64,000 nt of DNA from Ruminiclostridium hungatei. GTDB taxonomy: Bacteria > Bacillota > Clostridia > Acetivibrionales > DSM-1351. Position 1 is the stretch's first letter, and every line of letters begins with the position of its first letter. This document shows positions 33,910 to 42,357 of this stretch, one piece after another. The translations under genes were made by a program, and so were the position numbers. Location: positions 62,001 through 126,000 of the forward strand of contig NZ_MZGX01000003.1 of assembly GCF_002051585.1 (NCBI RefSeq), read 5' to 3'. Below the pieces are notes generated by a model. It saw only the letters and a list, made by a program, of their open reading frames with translations. It made no database searches and was not told the DNA's origin.

Positions 33910-36318
33910 CTATATTTTGAGCAAGTCGCACAGCATGGAATTTCGTTCATTTATCTTCACATTGGATACCATAACTTTAACTGCTTTTTTCTGGCCTATT
34001 ATGCAGGCCATTTTTTTTGCTCTTGTAACAGCAGTATAACCCAGATTCCTGTTGAGCATTATATAATTTCTCATATGGCAGAGTATGATAGCCGCTTCAC
34101 ATTGCGAACCTTGCATCTTGTGTACCGTGAGGCTGTAAGCAAGGTCAATTTCCTCCAGCTCATTCACCTGATAAATTATGATAAATTCATCGTATTGGAC
34201 AGCTACTCTCTTTTCCGGGGTTGTATCATTGCTTTCATCATCACCATTCCCGCTTACTTCATTGATCTTTGATATTTCAATAATCCGTCCAATATCTCCA
34301 TTGAACACTCCTGCACTTTCTTCAGCTACATAGCTCCCGGTAAAGGGATCCTTGTGATAATGGGTGGACTCATAGTTGTTGCTCAAATGAATAACCTTAT
34401 CACCCTCTCTGAAAACACTGTTGCCCCTCTTGATCTCGGCTCTGCCTTGGGCAGAAGGATTTACCAGTTCCTGAATGGCTTTATTCATTTCATAGGTTCC
34501 GATTTCCGAAGTTTTTTGCGGGCAAATAACCTGTACGTCGTCAATGGTATAACTGTACCCCGTCATCAGCCTGGTCAGTGCCTCAAGAGTTTTTTTTATG
34601 ACTCTGTTCTTGTCCTCTTCCTCTATTATGAAAAAATCTTTATTCTCATTTATACTCTCAGGCATTTCGCCGTTTATGATCCTGTTTGCATTGGAGATAA
34701 TACCCGACCCGTCTGCCTGGCGCTTGATGACATTTAACTTGACAGTTCTTATTATGCCGCTGTTTATCATGTCCTCCAGCACATTGCCCGCACCGACGGA
34801 CGGAAGCTGCTGTGTATCTCCAATCATCACCACTGTAGTTCCCGGCGAAATGGCGGTAAAAAGTGCATGGGCCAGGTCTATGCTCAGCATTGAGCCCTCA
34901 TCCACAACTATCAGGTCATAGGGCAGCTCATTGCCCTCCCTGTAAAAAAAGCCTTTATTTTCGTATGAAAATTGAAGCAGCCGGTGTAAGGTCATGGCTT
35001 CAAACCCAGTTATCTCGGTAAGCCTTTTTGCCGCCTTCCCTGTGGGCGCTGCCAGCATAAAGCTCATTTCCTCCTGGTTTTCAAAATACCTTTGCAAAAC
35101 ATATATCATACATTCAACGGTTGTAGTCTTGCCGCTTCCTGCCGACCCGGTCAGTATCAGCATATTTGTATCAAAAACTGCCTTTACGGCCTCCTTCTGC
35201 ATGTCCTCCAGTCCGAATCCACGCATGGCCTCAAACTCCTCAATAAGCCTGTCCACATTACAAAAACGTGCATCCGGCTGGCAGCGGGCAATTTTCTTTA
35301 TGGCAACAGCCGTCTCATACTCCAGTTTGTACATTTCCTTAGTATAAACAGCCTCGAAGCTTTCTTCCATCTCGGAATAGGTTATATTCACAAGGTTGCC
35401 CAGCTTCAGCATTCTGTCATATGCCTCTTCAAGCTCCCTGGTGGTTATGGTATCAGCTTCGTCGCTTAGCGCCTTAGCCGTCATTTCCAGCAGCTTGGAC
35501 TTAAACAGATAGCAGTGTCCGTCACTTTCCGCCGTTTCCAGAACACTTTTCAAGGCGGATTCCAGCCTGAATATGGAATGGGGGTCTATCCCCAGCTTCC
35601 TTGCTATTTCATCACAGCTTTTAAAACCAAAACCCCTGATGTTTGCGAACATATATGGGTTCTGCTCGGCTATAGCAATTGATGTCCCCTTAAAGGAATT
35701 GTATATTTTCATAGCCTTGGCAGAAGAAACTCCAAACCTTTGAAAAAATATCATTACATTTTGATACTCCATGTTTTCCATATAGGAATCATGAATTATT
35801 CTGGCTTTGTCAGGAGATATCCCCCTTATTTTGGAGAGAGCCAGAGGTTCATTTTTTATAATCTCCAGAGTCCTGCTGCCAAAGCCCTCCACATAGCCTG
35901 AGCCCGATTTATATCCGGCAACAATGTTTCTGGCGGTTTTTTCGCCGACTCCCTTAATTATGCCGCAAGACAAGAAAGAAATAATCCCCTCGTCTGTTGC
36001 AGGCTCTATAAACTCAACCGTTTCAGCCTTGAGCTGCTTTTCTCCCCTGTAGGCTCCTACAGTTCCTATAACCTTGCTTGGGAGTACTGCACAGTGTTCA
36101 TTAACCTCATAGTAGCCGGTAACACTTATCTGATCGGAGGCCTCATGCTCAAAGCCGTCCTGATCAATAATCTTCTCAATATCAAAGGTATAGATTTTAT
36201 ACCCGTTATCGGAATTTTCATATATTTTGTAGTCAAATCTTCCGATTATACTAAGCACTGTACCTACAGCATAACTGTCAAACGACCACCGCTGCTGCTG
36301 AAACTGTCCAATCGCCAT
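33910..36318 (-). CDS. recD2: RecD-like ATP-dependent DNA helicase (RecD2)
   Basis: An 802-residue SF1 helicase of the RecD2 type, acting 5'-3' on single-stranded DNA in repair and genome stability. The N-terminal third contains helix-hairpin-helix motifs (GIIKGVGEKTARNIV, IRGISPDKARII, IRGFGFKSCDEIA), diagnostic for RecD2. The helicase core has Walker A GSAGSGKTT, Walker B VVDEGSM, and a C-terminal SYTLTVHKMQGSQ-type motif (here AYSLTVHKMQGSQ) plus AVTRAKK. The ATG at 36318 has AAGGAG 7-8 bases upstream. No recB/recC is present. It starts the comFC-yvyF unit. Confidence 0.92.
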   Translation of the reverse strand: MAIGQFQQQRWSFDSYAVGTVLSIIGRFDYKIYENSDNGYKIYTFDIEKIIDQDGFEHEASDQISVTGYYEVNEHCAVLPSKVIGTVGAYRGEKQLKAETVEFIEPATDEGIISFLSCGIIKGVGEKTARNIVAGYKSGSGYVEGFGSRTLEIIKNEPLALSKIRGISPDKARIIHDSYMENMEYQNVMIFFQRFGVSSAKAMKIYNSFKGTSIAIAEQNPYMFANIRGFGFKSCDEIARKLGIDPHSIFRLESALKSVLETAESDGHCYLFKSKLLEMTAKALSDEADTITTRELEEAYDRMLKLGNLVNITYSEMEESFEAVYTKEMYKLEYETAVAIKKIARCQPDARFCNVDRLIEEFEAMRGFGLEDMQKEAVKAVFDTNMLILTGSAGSGKTTTVECMIYVLQRYFENQEEMSFMLAAPTGKAAKRLTEITGFEAMTLHRLLQFSYENKGFFYREGNELPYDLIVVDEGSMLSIDLAHALFTAISPGTTVVMIGDTQQLPSVGAGNVLEDMINSGIIRTVKLNVIKRQADGSGIISNANRIINGEMPESINENKDFFIIEEEDKNRVIKKTLEALTRLMTGYSYTIDDVQVICPQKTSEIGTYEMNKAIQELVNPSAQGRAEIKRGNSVFREGDKVIHLSNNYESTHYHKDPFTGSYVAEESAGVFNGDIGRIIEISKINEVSGNGDDESNDTTPEKRVAVQYDEFIIIYQVNELEEIDLAYSLTVHKMQGSQCEAAIILCHMRNYIMLNRNLGYTAVTRAKKMACIIGQKKAVKVMVSNVKINERNSMLCDLLKI

Positions 36319-36408
36319 AAATATCTCCTTTTTGAAACACCTTCTCACTATAATAAATAATATCCTATTTTACCCATGCCATCAAGAATTAGCAGGCAAC
36401 CAGAAAAA

Positions 36409-36440
36409 AATTCCTCCGTGTATTGTCATCCGGAGGAATT
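36409..36440 (-). terminator. Terminator before recD2
   Basis: AATTCCTCCG (36409-36418) and CGGAGGAATT (36431-36440) form a 10-bp stem with a 12-base loop, followed by seven T residues on the minus strand. It ends the small membrane-protein gene at 36461. Confidence 0.88.
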
Positions 36441-36460
36441 CCAGTATCCTTTATGTAGAA

Positions 36461-36805
36461 CTAACTTTTATTTTTATAGAATATGCAGTCCCTTTCCTCA
36501 AAGGAACAGACCTCCAGCAATGGAAACTGGTTTTCAAGCTTTTTTAACAGCTTTAAGGTATCATCTTTAGAATTCATATCAACTGCAATAAAATTGCCGT
36601 TTATAGCAATGTTTCTCACAAATTTGCTTTCCATCGCCTCTCTTATCAGTCTTTCAATATTCTGTTCCTGGTCGTTCACCAGTAGAACCAAATTAGCCTT
36701 TTCCACAAAGTATTTCTTCCTGTCCATCAATTTAAAAATGTCCAAAAACAGACTGATCAGTCCAAATATGGCCAGAAGTGAAAGTACCGCGTAGTCTATC
36801 CCCAT
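36461..36805 (-). CDS. Small hypothetical protein with one membrane segment
   Basis: A 114-residue protein from ATG 36805, which has AGGGAG 8 bases upstream; an earlier in-frame GTG lacks spacing. An N-terminal membrane helix (about 3-24) leads into a cytosolic domain (VLLVNDQEQNIERLIREAM, FVRNIAINGNFIAVDMNSKD) that looks like a small ferredoxin-like alpha/beta fold. I recognise no named family. It lies between the CNNM-type transporter and recD2 and is ended by a strong terminator, so it is a separate unit or the tail of the transporter's. Confidence 0.65.
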   Translation of the reverse strand: MGIDYAVLSLLAIFGLISLFLDIFKLMDRKKYFVEKANLVLLVNDQEQNIERLIREAMESKFVRNIAINGNFIAVDMNSKDDTLKLLKKLENQFPLLEVCSFEERDCIFYKNKS

Positions 36806-36862
36806 AGCTATCACTCCCTAAAATATGTCGTACATTATTTTATGAAGTGTGCTTCACAAGTG

Positions 36863-38161
36863 TTACAGGGCCCTGCATACTTTTACCTTGGAAACCTTCT
36901 TTTCATCCACCTCTTCAACCTTAAATACCAATTCGTTGTATTCTATGGTGGGTTTGTCGCCGCTTACAGGGATTCTCCCTATCTGTCCTATAATAAACCC
37001 GCTAAGGGTTTCATATTCATCAACAGGAAGATTTGAACCCAGAATTTCCTGAGCTTCGTCAAGACTTATAGAGCCTCTGATAATAAAGGTGTTATCATCT
37101 ATTTTCTCTAATTCCTTTTCTTCATCATCATCTTCATCAAATATATTTCCGACTATTTCTTCGATTAAGTCCTCCAGAGTGACAATTCCTGCTGTTCCGC
37201 CATACTCGTCAATTATTATGGCCATATGGGTCTTATTCTGCTGAAGCTCTTTGAAGAGCTCATCCGTTCTTTTTGATTCAGGTACAAAATAGGGTTGCCT
37301 GATCAGTTGTCCCAGGCTGAAGTTCTTTGTATCGTCATTGGTTACAAATTTGAATACATATTTTGAGTGCATTACTCCCACGATATTATCTATATTATCC
37401 TCATAAACCGGTATTCTTGAGTATTTTTCGGTATTTATAAAATCTATGACCTCTTTAAGACCTGCATCTATTGAAAGAGCTGCAATATCCGTTCTGTGTG
37501 TCATTATATCGGACACAGTCTTGTTGTTGAATTCAAAGATATTGTTAATCATCTCTTTTTCAGTTTCATGTATTGTACCCTTCTCTTCACCCACATCCAC
37601 CATCATCCTGATTTCTTCTTCTGTTACCTGCTCCGCTTCGGCATTAGGGTCAACTCCGAACAACCGGACAAAGAAATTTGTGGAAGCAGTCAGCAGCTTG
37701 ACAAAAGGTGCTGTCAAAACAGAAAGAATATGCAAAGGCTTTGCTACAAACCTTGCAATAGGTTCGGCTTTTGTCATTGCCAGCCTTTTTGGTACAAGTT
37801 CTCCAAGCACCAATGTAAAATATGACAAGATTACAGTTATCACCAGCATTGATGCTGTCTTAAGCCATACCTCCGGTACGGGCAGTCCCAATGCGATCAG
37901 CAGCCTTACCAGCGGCTCGGCAAACGTCTCCGAAGCGAAGGCACTGGCTAAAAAGCCTGCCAGGGTAATTCCTATCTGTATAGTAGCGAGAAACTTACTT
38001 GGCTCGCTTAAGAGTCCGTTTAATATTTTGGCTTTTTTATCCCCATCCTCAGCCAGCAACCTTATTTTGTTATCATTGAGCGATATCAATGCAATCTCTG
38101 ACGCTGCAAAAAATGCATTCATAATCACAAGTACCAGTAAAACAAATATTTCCGTAAACAA
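36863..38161 (-). CDS. CNNM/CorC-type hemolysin-family transporter (DUF21-CBS-CorC_HlyC)
   Basis: A 432-residue membrane protein: N-terminal DUF21 domain with about four membrane segments (1-190), a CBS pair (about 210-330, VSDIMTHRTDI and VGVMHSKYVF) and a C-terminal CorC_HlyC domain (VDEYETLSGFIIGQIGRIP). Members of this family are proposed to export Mg2+ or Co2+; older records call them hemolysins. The start codon is TTG at 38161 with GGAGG about 9 bases upstream. A short ORF and terminator lie just upstream, and a small membrane-protein gene follows. Confidence 0.88.
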   Translation of the reverse strand: MFTEIFVLLVLVIMNAFFAASEIALISLNDNKIRLLAEDGDKKAKILNGLLSEPSKFLATIQIGITLAGFLASAFASETFAEPLVRLLIALGLPVPEVWLKTASMLVITVILSYFTLVLGELVPKRLAMTKAEPIARFVAKPLHILSVLTAPFVKLLTASTNFFVRLFGVDPNAEAEQVTEEEIRMMVDVGEEKGTIHETEKEMINNIFEFNNKTVSDIMTHRTDIAALSIDAGLKEVIDFINTEKYSRIPVYEDNIDNIVGVMHSKYVFKFVTNDDTKNFSLGQLIRQPYFVPESKRTDELFKELQQNKTHMAIIIDEYGGTAGIVTLEDLIEEIVGNIFDEDDDEEKELEKIDDNTFIIRGSISLDEAQEILGSNLPVDEYETLSGFIIGQIGRIPVSGDKPTIEYNELVFKVEEVDEKKVSKVKVCRAL

Positions 38162-38233
38162 TTAATTCATCCTCCATCTGAATAATACTTAAAAGAATTT
38201 ATAAGCTTATGCTTTCCCTTACAAATAAAAAAA

Positions 38234-38260
38234 GACACGCCAATCCAAGGCAGGACTGTC
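38234..38260 (-). terminator. Candidate terminator after the small ORF
   Basis: GACA..GCC (38234-38241) pairs with GGC..TGTC (38249-38260) around a 7-base loop, with an asymmetric internal loop, followed on the minus strand by seven T residues. It overlaps the stop codon of the small ORF and stands about 70 bases before the transporter gene, so it could also be an attenuator for it. Confidence 0.45.
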
Positions 38261-38363
38261 AGGGTCTTCCGAAATAGTTTATTGCAAACCTTTTTTTCTT
38301 TTTAAGTAATATCCAGCAGAACATCGGATAATTATTGGATGTATCCTCAGGATTATCGTCCAT
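38259..38363 (-). CDS. Candidate small protein (34 residues)
   Basis: A short open frame with ATG at 38363, 9 bases behind a GGGGGG ribosome site, ending in TGA at 38259-38261 inside the terminator stem. The product has an acidic N-terminus (MDDNPED), a short hydrophobic stretch (MFCWILL) and then a basic run (KKKKR) before INYFGRP. That pattern suits a small membrane-associated peptide, but no family is recognised. The 38162-38714 gap otherwise contains a promoter candidate and the metK terminator. It could instead be a leader peptide for the transporter downstream. Confidence 0.4.
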   Translation of the reverse strand: MDDNPEDTSNNYPMFCWILLKKKKRFAINYFGRP

Positions 38364-38418
38364 GCTCATTTTCCCCCCTTTGTAACTTATTATTATTCCC
38401 TGTATCAATTTATATTAT

Positions 38419-38448
38419 AATCTACTACAAATACCTGCCGGCTGTCAA
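38419..38448 (-). promoter_or_regulatory. Candidate sigma-A promoter for the small ORF/transporter
   Basis: TTGACA (38443-38448), an 18-base spacer and TAGATT (38419-38424). A perfect TATAAT also lies 5 bases further on but at 23-base spacing. It precedes the small ORF by about 55 bases. Confidence 0.4.
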
Positions 38449-38631
38449 ATGGGACAAATCAACATACTGCCGTATTTTTATGCAAAAAGCAGGTCACAGC
38501 TTGAATGAAAGCCCTAAAACATGCTTTTAATATCATTCGCTTGAGGTATGTATGACTTTTGCGCTTATTACTGCTATAAACTTCTTTTATATTATTATAT
38601 GTTTCACTGTACAGTAATATTTTAGCAGAAA

Positions 38632-38671
38632 AAAGAAAATACATTCCCCCTGAAGGAAATGTATTTTCTTT
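38632..38671 (-). terminator. Terminator of metK
   Basis: AAAGAAAATACATT (38632-38645) and AATGTATTTTCTTT (38658-38671) form a 14-bp stem, extended by CC/GG near the loop, with T-runs on both strands. It lies 43 bases after the metK stop and could stop transcription from either side. Confidence 0.8.
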
Positions 38672-38714
38672 TTATCCTTAAGTATTTATTCCGCAATAAA
38701 CTTTTAACCTGCTA

Positions 38715-39905
38715 TTACAGGCCTGCCTCTTTTTTCAGAAGCTCCGCGACATCTGTTTTTTCCCAGGTGAAGTCATTATCATTTCTGCCAAAATGCCCGT
38801 ACGCCGCAGTCTTTTTGAATATGGGCCTTCTCAGATCCAGCGTCTTTATTATACCGGCAGGTCTTAAGTCAAAATGCTTGTTTACCAGTTCGGAAATTTT
38901 TTCCTCTGGTATCACAGCTGTTCCAAAGGTATCTACCAAAACCGACACCGGCTTTGCGACACCGATTGCATATGCAAGCTGCACCTCACATTTCTTAGCA
39001 ATGCCTGCTGCAACGATGTTCTTTGCAACATATCTGGCAGCATATGCCGCGGAACGGTCCACCTTGGTGGGGTCTTTGCCGGAGAACGCACCGCCTCCAT
39101 GTCTTGCATATCCTCCATAGGTATCAACAATAATCTTTCTTCCTGTAAGTCCCGAATCACCCTGTGGACCGCCCACCACGAACCTGCCTGTGGGGTTGAT
39201 GAAATACCGTGTGTTCTGGTCAAGCAATTCTGCGGGAATTACAGGTTTTATAACAAATTCCATCATGTCTCTTTCTATTATTTCGTGGCTTACGTCAGGA
39301 CCGTGCTGAGTAGATATGACTACTGTGTCCACCCTCACCGGCTTATCCCCGTCATATTCCACTGTCACCTGGGATTTTCCGTCAGGTCTGAGGTAATCCA
39401 GAGTTCCATCTTTTCTGACTTCGCTTAATTTCTTTGAAAGCTTATGAGCCAAAGTAATAGGCATTGGCATCAGCTCAGGTGTTTCATCACACGCAAAGCC
39501 AAACATCATGCCCTGGTCTCCCGCTCCTATTGCCTGAATCTGTGCCTCGCTCATTTCACCGGTCTTAGCTTCAAGTGCCTTATCAACTCCCATTGCAATA
39601 TCTGCAGATTGTTCATCTATAGAAGTCAAAACTGCACAGGTTTCACTGTCAAAACCGTATTTTGCCCTGTCATAGCCTATTTCTCTGATTGTATTTCTGA
39701 CGACCTTTGGTATATCAACATAACATTTAGTTGAAATTTCACCCATTACAAGCACCATACCTGTAGTTACAGCAGTCTCACACGCAACCCTGGCTTGAGG
39801 GTCCTGCTGGAAGATGGCATCAAGGACTGCGTCTGAAATTTGATCGCACATTTTGTCCGGATGTCCCTCGGTTACAGATTCTGATGTAAATAATCTTCTT
39901 GTCAT
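38715..39905 (-). CDS. metK: S-adenosylmethionine synthetase
   Basis: A 396-residue methionine adenosyltransferase making SAM from methionine and ATP. Conserved motifs are [13 protein letters not shown], the signature [15 protein letters not shown], and the loop [19 protein letters not shown] 39905 has GGAGG 8 bases upstream. Expression is controlled by a SAM-I riboswitch at 40012-40158, so it is repressed when SAM is plentiful. SAM demand from the four FkbM methyltransferases and two radical SAM enzymes in this window is notable but unrelated by operon. Confidence 0.97.
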   Translation of the reverse strand: MTRRLFTSESVTEGHPDKMCDQISDAVLDAIFQQDPQARVACETAVTTGMVLVMGEISTKCYVDIPKVVRNTIREIGYDRAKYGFDSETCAVLTSIDEQSADIAMGVDKALEAKTGEMSEAQIQAIGAGDQGMMFGFACDETPELMPMPITLAHKLSKKLSEVRKDGTLDYLRPDGKSQVTVEYDGDKPVRVDTVVISTQHGPDVSHEIIERDMMEFVIKPVIPAELLDQNTRYFINPTGRFVVGGPQGDSGLTGRKIIVDTYGGYARHGGGAFSGKDPTKVDRSAAYAARYVAKNIVAAGIAKKCEVQLAYAIGVAKPVSVLVDTFGTAVIPEEKISELVNKHFDLRPAGIIKTLDLRRPIFKKTAAYGHFGRNDNDFTWEKTDVAELLKKEAGL

Positions 39906-40011
39906 AATTAATACCTCCACTTATAATATTTATTCTGCGGCCACTTTTTATCCCCTGTTCCTGCCTGCAAAGGCCAACTTGTATTGATGAACTCCAGACA
40001 GGCAATAAAAA

Positions 40012-40158
40012 AAACCTCTTCCGAGGTTTGTCATTCTTACTAAAACAATGATCCCCCTCATCTTTCAGGTAAAATACCTGTAGGAATTGGCACCATGCAC
40101 AATCAAATGCTGGTTGCCGGGTTTCATAGGGCCCATACCCTCCACCTCTCTTGATAAG
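40012..40158 (-). promoter_or_regulatory. SAM-I (S-box) riboswitch upstream of metK
   Basis: Read on the minus strand, the aptamer (40057-40158) opens with CTTATCAAGAGAGGTGGAG, continues with the conserved CCCGGCAACC core and GGTGCCAATTCC, and closes with GATGAG pairing to CTTATC (P1, one G-T wobble). The expression platform is a terminator: GAGGTTT/AAACCTC stem at 40012-40029 with TTCC loop and a T-run (40007-40014). SAM binding should favour the terminator and switch metK off. The remaining leader to 39905 contains no other element I could identify. Confidence 0.93.
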
Positions 40159-40181
40159 GATAAAAATATTAACTTTGAGTA

Positions 40182-40211
40182 TATTTAACCATATAATTCA
40201 TTATTCGTCAA
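40182..40211 (-). promoter_or_regulatory. Candidate sigma-A promoter of the metK riboswitch
   Basis: TTGACG (40206-40211), an 18-base spacer and TAAATA (40182-40187), about 20 bases before the aptamer P1 strand. The placement is right; the -10 match is moderate. Confidence 0.5.
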
Positions 40212-40219
40212 GACTTTTT

Positions 40220-40606
40220 CTATTTTTTACCATTTGCTTTCGTTAAAAATCTTTCGCGATTTACAATAAATCTTTCATGTGTCCCTTCACCTATCTTATC
40301 CTTCTCGTCAAAGGCTTCAACACTAAAAACAAGACGTTTCCCATCCACTCCTGTCAGCACAGCCCTGGCAGTAACCGTCATTCCCAACGGGGTTGCTGCT
40401 GTATGCCTGACACTAATTACCGTACCCACCGAAGAGCTGTCTGAAGCAAGGTACTCCTTGAGTGCGTTTGTTGCCGCTTTTTCCATAAGCGCTATCATCG
40501 AAGGTGTTGCAAAAACCTCCATATCCCCGCTGCCCATTGTCCTGGCTGTATTACTGCTATCCACCAAAGCCGATGCTTCTCCTGTCAATCCTTCTGTTAT
40601 TTCCAT
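40220..40606 (-). CDS. Thioesterase superfamily protein, FlK-like
   Basis: A 128-residue hot-dog fold thioesterase. The segment TPSMIALMEKAA, the core VGTVISVRHTAATPLG and the closing GEGTHERFIV match the fluoroacetyl-CoA-thioesterase (FlK)-like group, which hydrolyses short acyl-CoAs; the true substrate in clostridia is unknown. AAGGACT and GGAG lie upstream of the ATG. It is a single gene directly upstream of the metK riboswitch. Confidence 0.8.
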   Translation of the reverse strand: MEITEGLTGEASALVDSSNTARTMGSGDMEVFATPSMIALMEKAATNALKEYLASDSSSVGTVISVRHTAATPLGMTVTARAVLTGVDGKRLVFSVEAFDEKDKIGEGTHERFIVNRERFLTKANGKK

Positions 40607-40910
40607 AGTCCTTATCTCCGTTTCCCAGTTCCTTTACAAGCCATATTTATCTGAAATATAAGATATCCGGCCAATCATACCTGATTTATTGAACTTTGAT
40701 TCTGCTTATATTATAAAACACATATTATAAGAAATATCAAGTATAAATCTGAAAATTCAGTGAGCATTATACACAAACCGAAAAAAAGGCATAGCTGATT
40801 TAGGAGGTTTTTAGCCCAATCAACTATGCCGTGAAATATTGCGTGTTTACATTTCAAAGCCCTGATACGACTTCAGCGGTGTTGCAGCATGTGCTCCTTA
40901 AAGTCTCAGA
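40607..40910. other. Intergenic region between GH4 end and thioesterase start
   Basis: About 300 bases without a gene. It holds the terminator of the carbohydrate operon (40788-40830) and, for the thioesterase, A/T-rich sequence with two TATAAT-like hexamers (40710-40715 and 40724-40729) and a TTGATA at 40735-40740 at 19-base spacing. I see no riboswitch or ORF here. Confidence 0.5.
40788..40830 (-). terminator. Terminator of the carbohydrate utilization operon
   Basis: GGCATAG.TGATT (from 40788) pairs with AATCA.CTATGCC (to 40830), a 12-bp stem with one mismatch and a long loop, followed by seven T residues on the minus strand (40781-40787). It lies 80 bases after the GH4 stop codon. Confidence 0.85.
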
Positions 40911-42299
40911 CTATTTTTCTATCTCCCAACCGGGAAGATACTCTGAGGTATTTGACAGCATCCTTTCAAACAGGTTTCTTGCATCCTTAATGCTGATATT
41001 CACCAGGGGATCATTTGCAAAGGCCTTAAAAGCCAAATCCTTATCTTTTGAAAAAGCTGCCCTGATTATTGTTTCCTGATTTACAACATGCCTTATAACC
41101 AGGCTGTAGATTTCCTCCGGCAATTGGCCCGCACTGACCGGCCTTATGCTGTTATGGGAGAATACCGCATTGGTTTCCACAACTGCACCCAACGGCAGCC
41201 CTTGAATCTGACCCATATTGGGAAGGTTTACATTGGTAACCAGATCTCCCAGGCCAACCAGAGCCTTGATTTGTTTGATTCCTTCTTCGCCGGAATGCTT
41301 GAGCTCCATTTGCTCTTCACCGCTGAGAAAACGGCTGCTTTTTTCCATTTTGTCTTTAAGGTCCTTGACTCTCCAACTGACGGGAGTCAATCCGAAGCCC
41401 CATTCTTTTGCTACTTCCGGATTCTTGAGATACCAGGGAGGGCAGAATTCTGCAAGATGGCGGTCTCCCGCTGCAGCCACCAGCCCATATCTTCTGAACA
41501 GATCAAATTTTACCTTGTTATAGCTGTTGAAATAACTGTTTCGAACCTGATCAGCCTCTGTTTCAATTTGATAGCCCTCTTCGGCATATTTTTCGGTAAA
41601 TTCCCTGTAAAGCGGCAAAAGATCTTCGCCTTTATAGGTGGCGCTGTTTAACCAGGTGAAATGATTTATGCCTATGACATTTACCTTTATATCCTCTCTG
41701 TCAATCCCGGCTATTCCCTTCATATCCTTAAGCATTTCTGCCATAATCTTCTGAGTTGAAAATACTTCGTGACAGCATCCGAAGGCTTTTATCCCGGGGA
41801 ACACCTGGTACAAAGTTTTTGTACATAGCGTCATCGGATTTGTATAATTTATGACCCAGGCCTCGGGAGAATATGCTTTTATCGCCTCTGCGATTTCTAC
41901 AAACATGGGAATGGTTCTTAAGGCTCTTACCAACCCTCCGGGCCCCACTGTGTCGCCTACAGACTGGTATATGCCGTATTCCTCCGGCAGGTGAACATCC
42001 GAGGCCATTTCCTCGAAAGAGCCCGGCAATATGGATATGATGACGAAATCCGTACCGGTCAGAGCCTCCTTAAGGCTGTCCATAGCCTTGTACTGCCACT
42101 TCCCGGATACATCCGGGCGTTCAGAGAGCATATTTCCGATTTTCTCATTTGCCCTGGCAGCCTCCTGATTAATATCGTACAATCTGACTGTACCCGATAT
42201 TTCCTCATCTACGGCCAGGTCCTTCATAAGATTCCATGCCCAGCCTCTGGAACCGCCGCCAATATACGCAATGTTTAAATTATTCTTATCGTATAACAT
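40911..42299 (-). CDS. GH4 family glycosidase (alpha-galacturonidase/alpha-glucuronidase-like)
   Basis: A 462-residue NAD- and Mn-dependent family 4 glycosidase. The NAD motif IAYIGGGSRGW, NYTNP, the metal loop GCCHEV and GINHFTW are visible. In GH4 the CHEV motif was, as I recall, linked to alpha-galacturonidases such as B. subtilis LplD, while alpha-glucuronidases such as Thermotoga Agu4B differ there. The operon (GH10, GH43, YesMN) resembles aldouronate clusters, where an alpha-glucuronidase is expected. Either way it likely removes an alpha-linked uronic acid in the cytoplasm. No signal peptide. AAGGGG precedes the ATG. Confidence 0.85.
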   Translation of the reverse strand: MLYDKNNLNIAYIGGGSRGWAWNLMKDLAVDEEISGTVRLYDINQEAARANEKIGNMLSERPDVSGKWQYKAMDSLKEALTGTDFVIISILPGSFEEMASDVHLPEEYGIYQSVGDTVGPGGLVRALRTIPMFVEIAEAIKAYSPEAWVINYTNPMTLCTKTLYQVFPGIKAFGCCHEVFSTQKIMAEMLKDMKGIAGIDREDIKVNVIGINHFTWLNSATYKGEDLLPLYREFTEKYAEEGYQIETEADQVRNSYFNSYNKVKFDLFRRYGLVAAAGDRHLAEFCPPWYLKNPEVAKEWGFGLTPVSWRVKDLKDKMEKSSRFLSGEEQMELKHSGEEGIKQIKALVGLGDLVTNVNLPNMGQIQGLPLGAVVETNAVFSHNSIRPVSAGQLPEEIYSLVIRHVVNQETIIRAAFSKDKDLAFKAFANDPLVNISIKDARNLFERMLSNTSEYLPGWEIEK

Positions 42300-42357
42300 A
42301 TTATGTTACCCCTTCCTTATTGCTGTGAATTTATTTGTTGGCCGAGAATTTCATATT

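Noticed and set aside
37446-38165. 239-codon open frame on the plus strand
   Set aside because: It is fully antisense to the CNNM transporter, whose domains and motifs are clear. It shows no ribosome site or family pattern.
38414-38448. TTGACA with a perfect TATAAT as promoter
   Set aside because: The spacing to the perfect TATAAT is 23 bases, too long; the weaker TAGATT at 18 bases is listed instead.
38874-39428. 184-codon plus-strand open frame
   Set aside because: Antisense to metK, a highly conserved gene; the frame reflects third-position composition.
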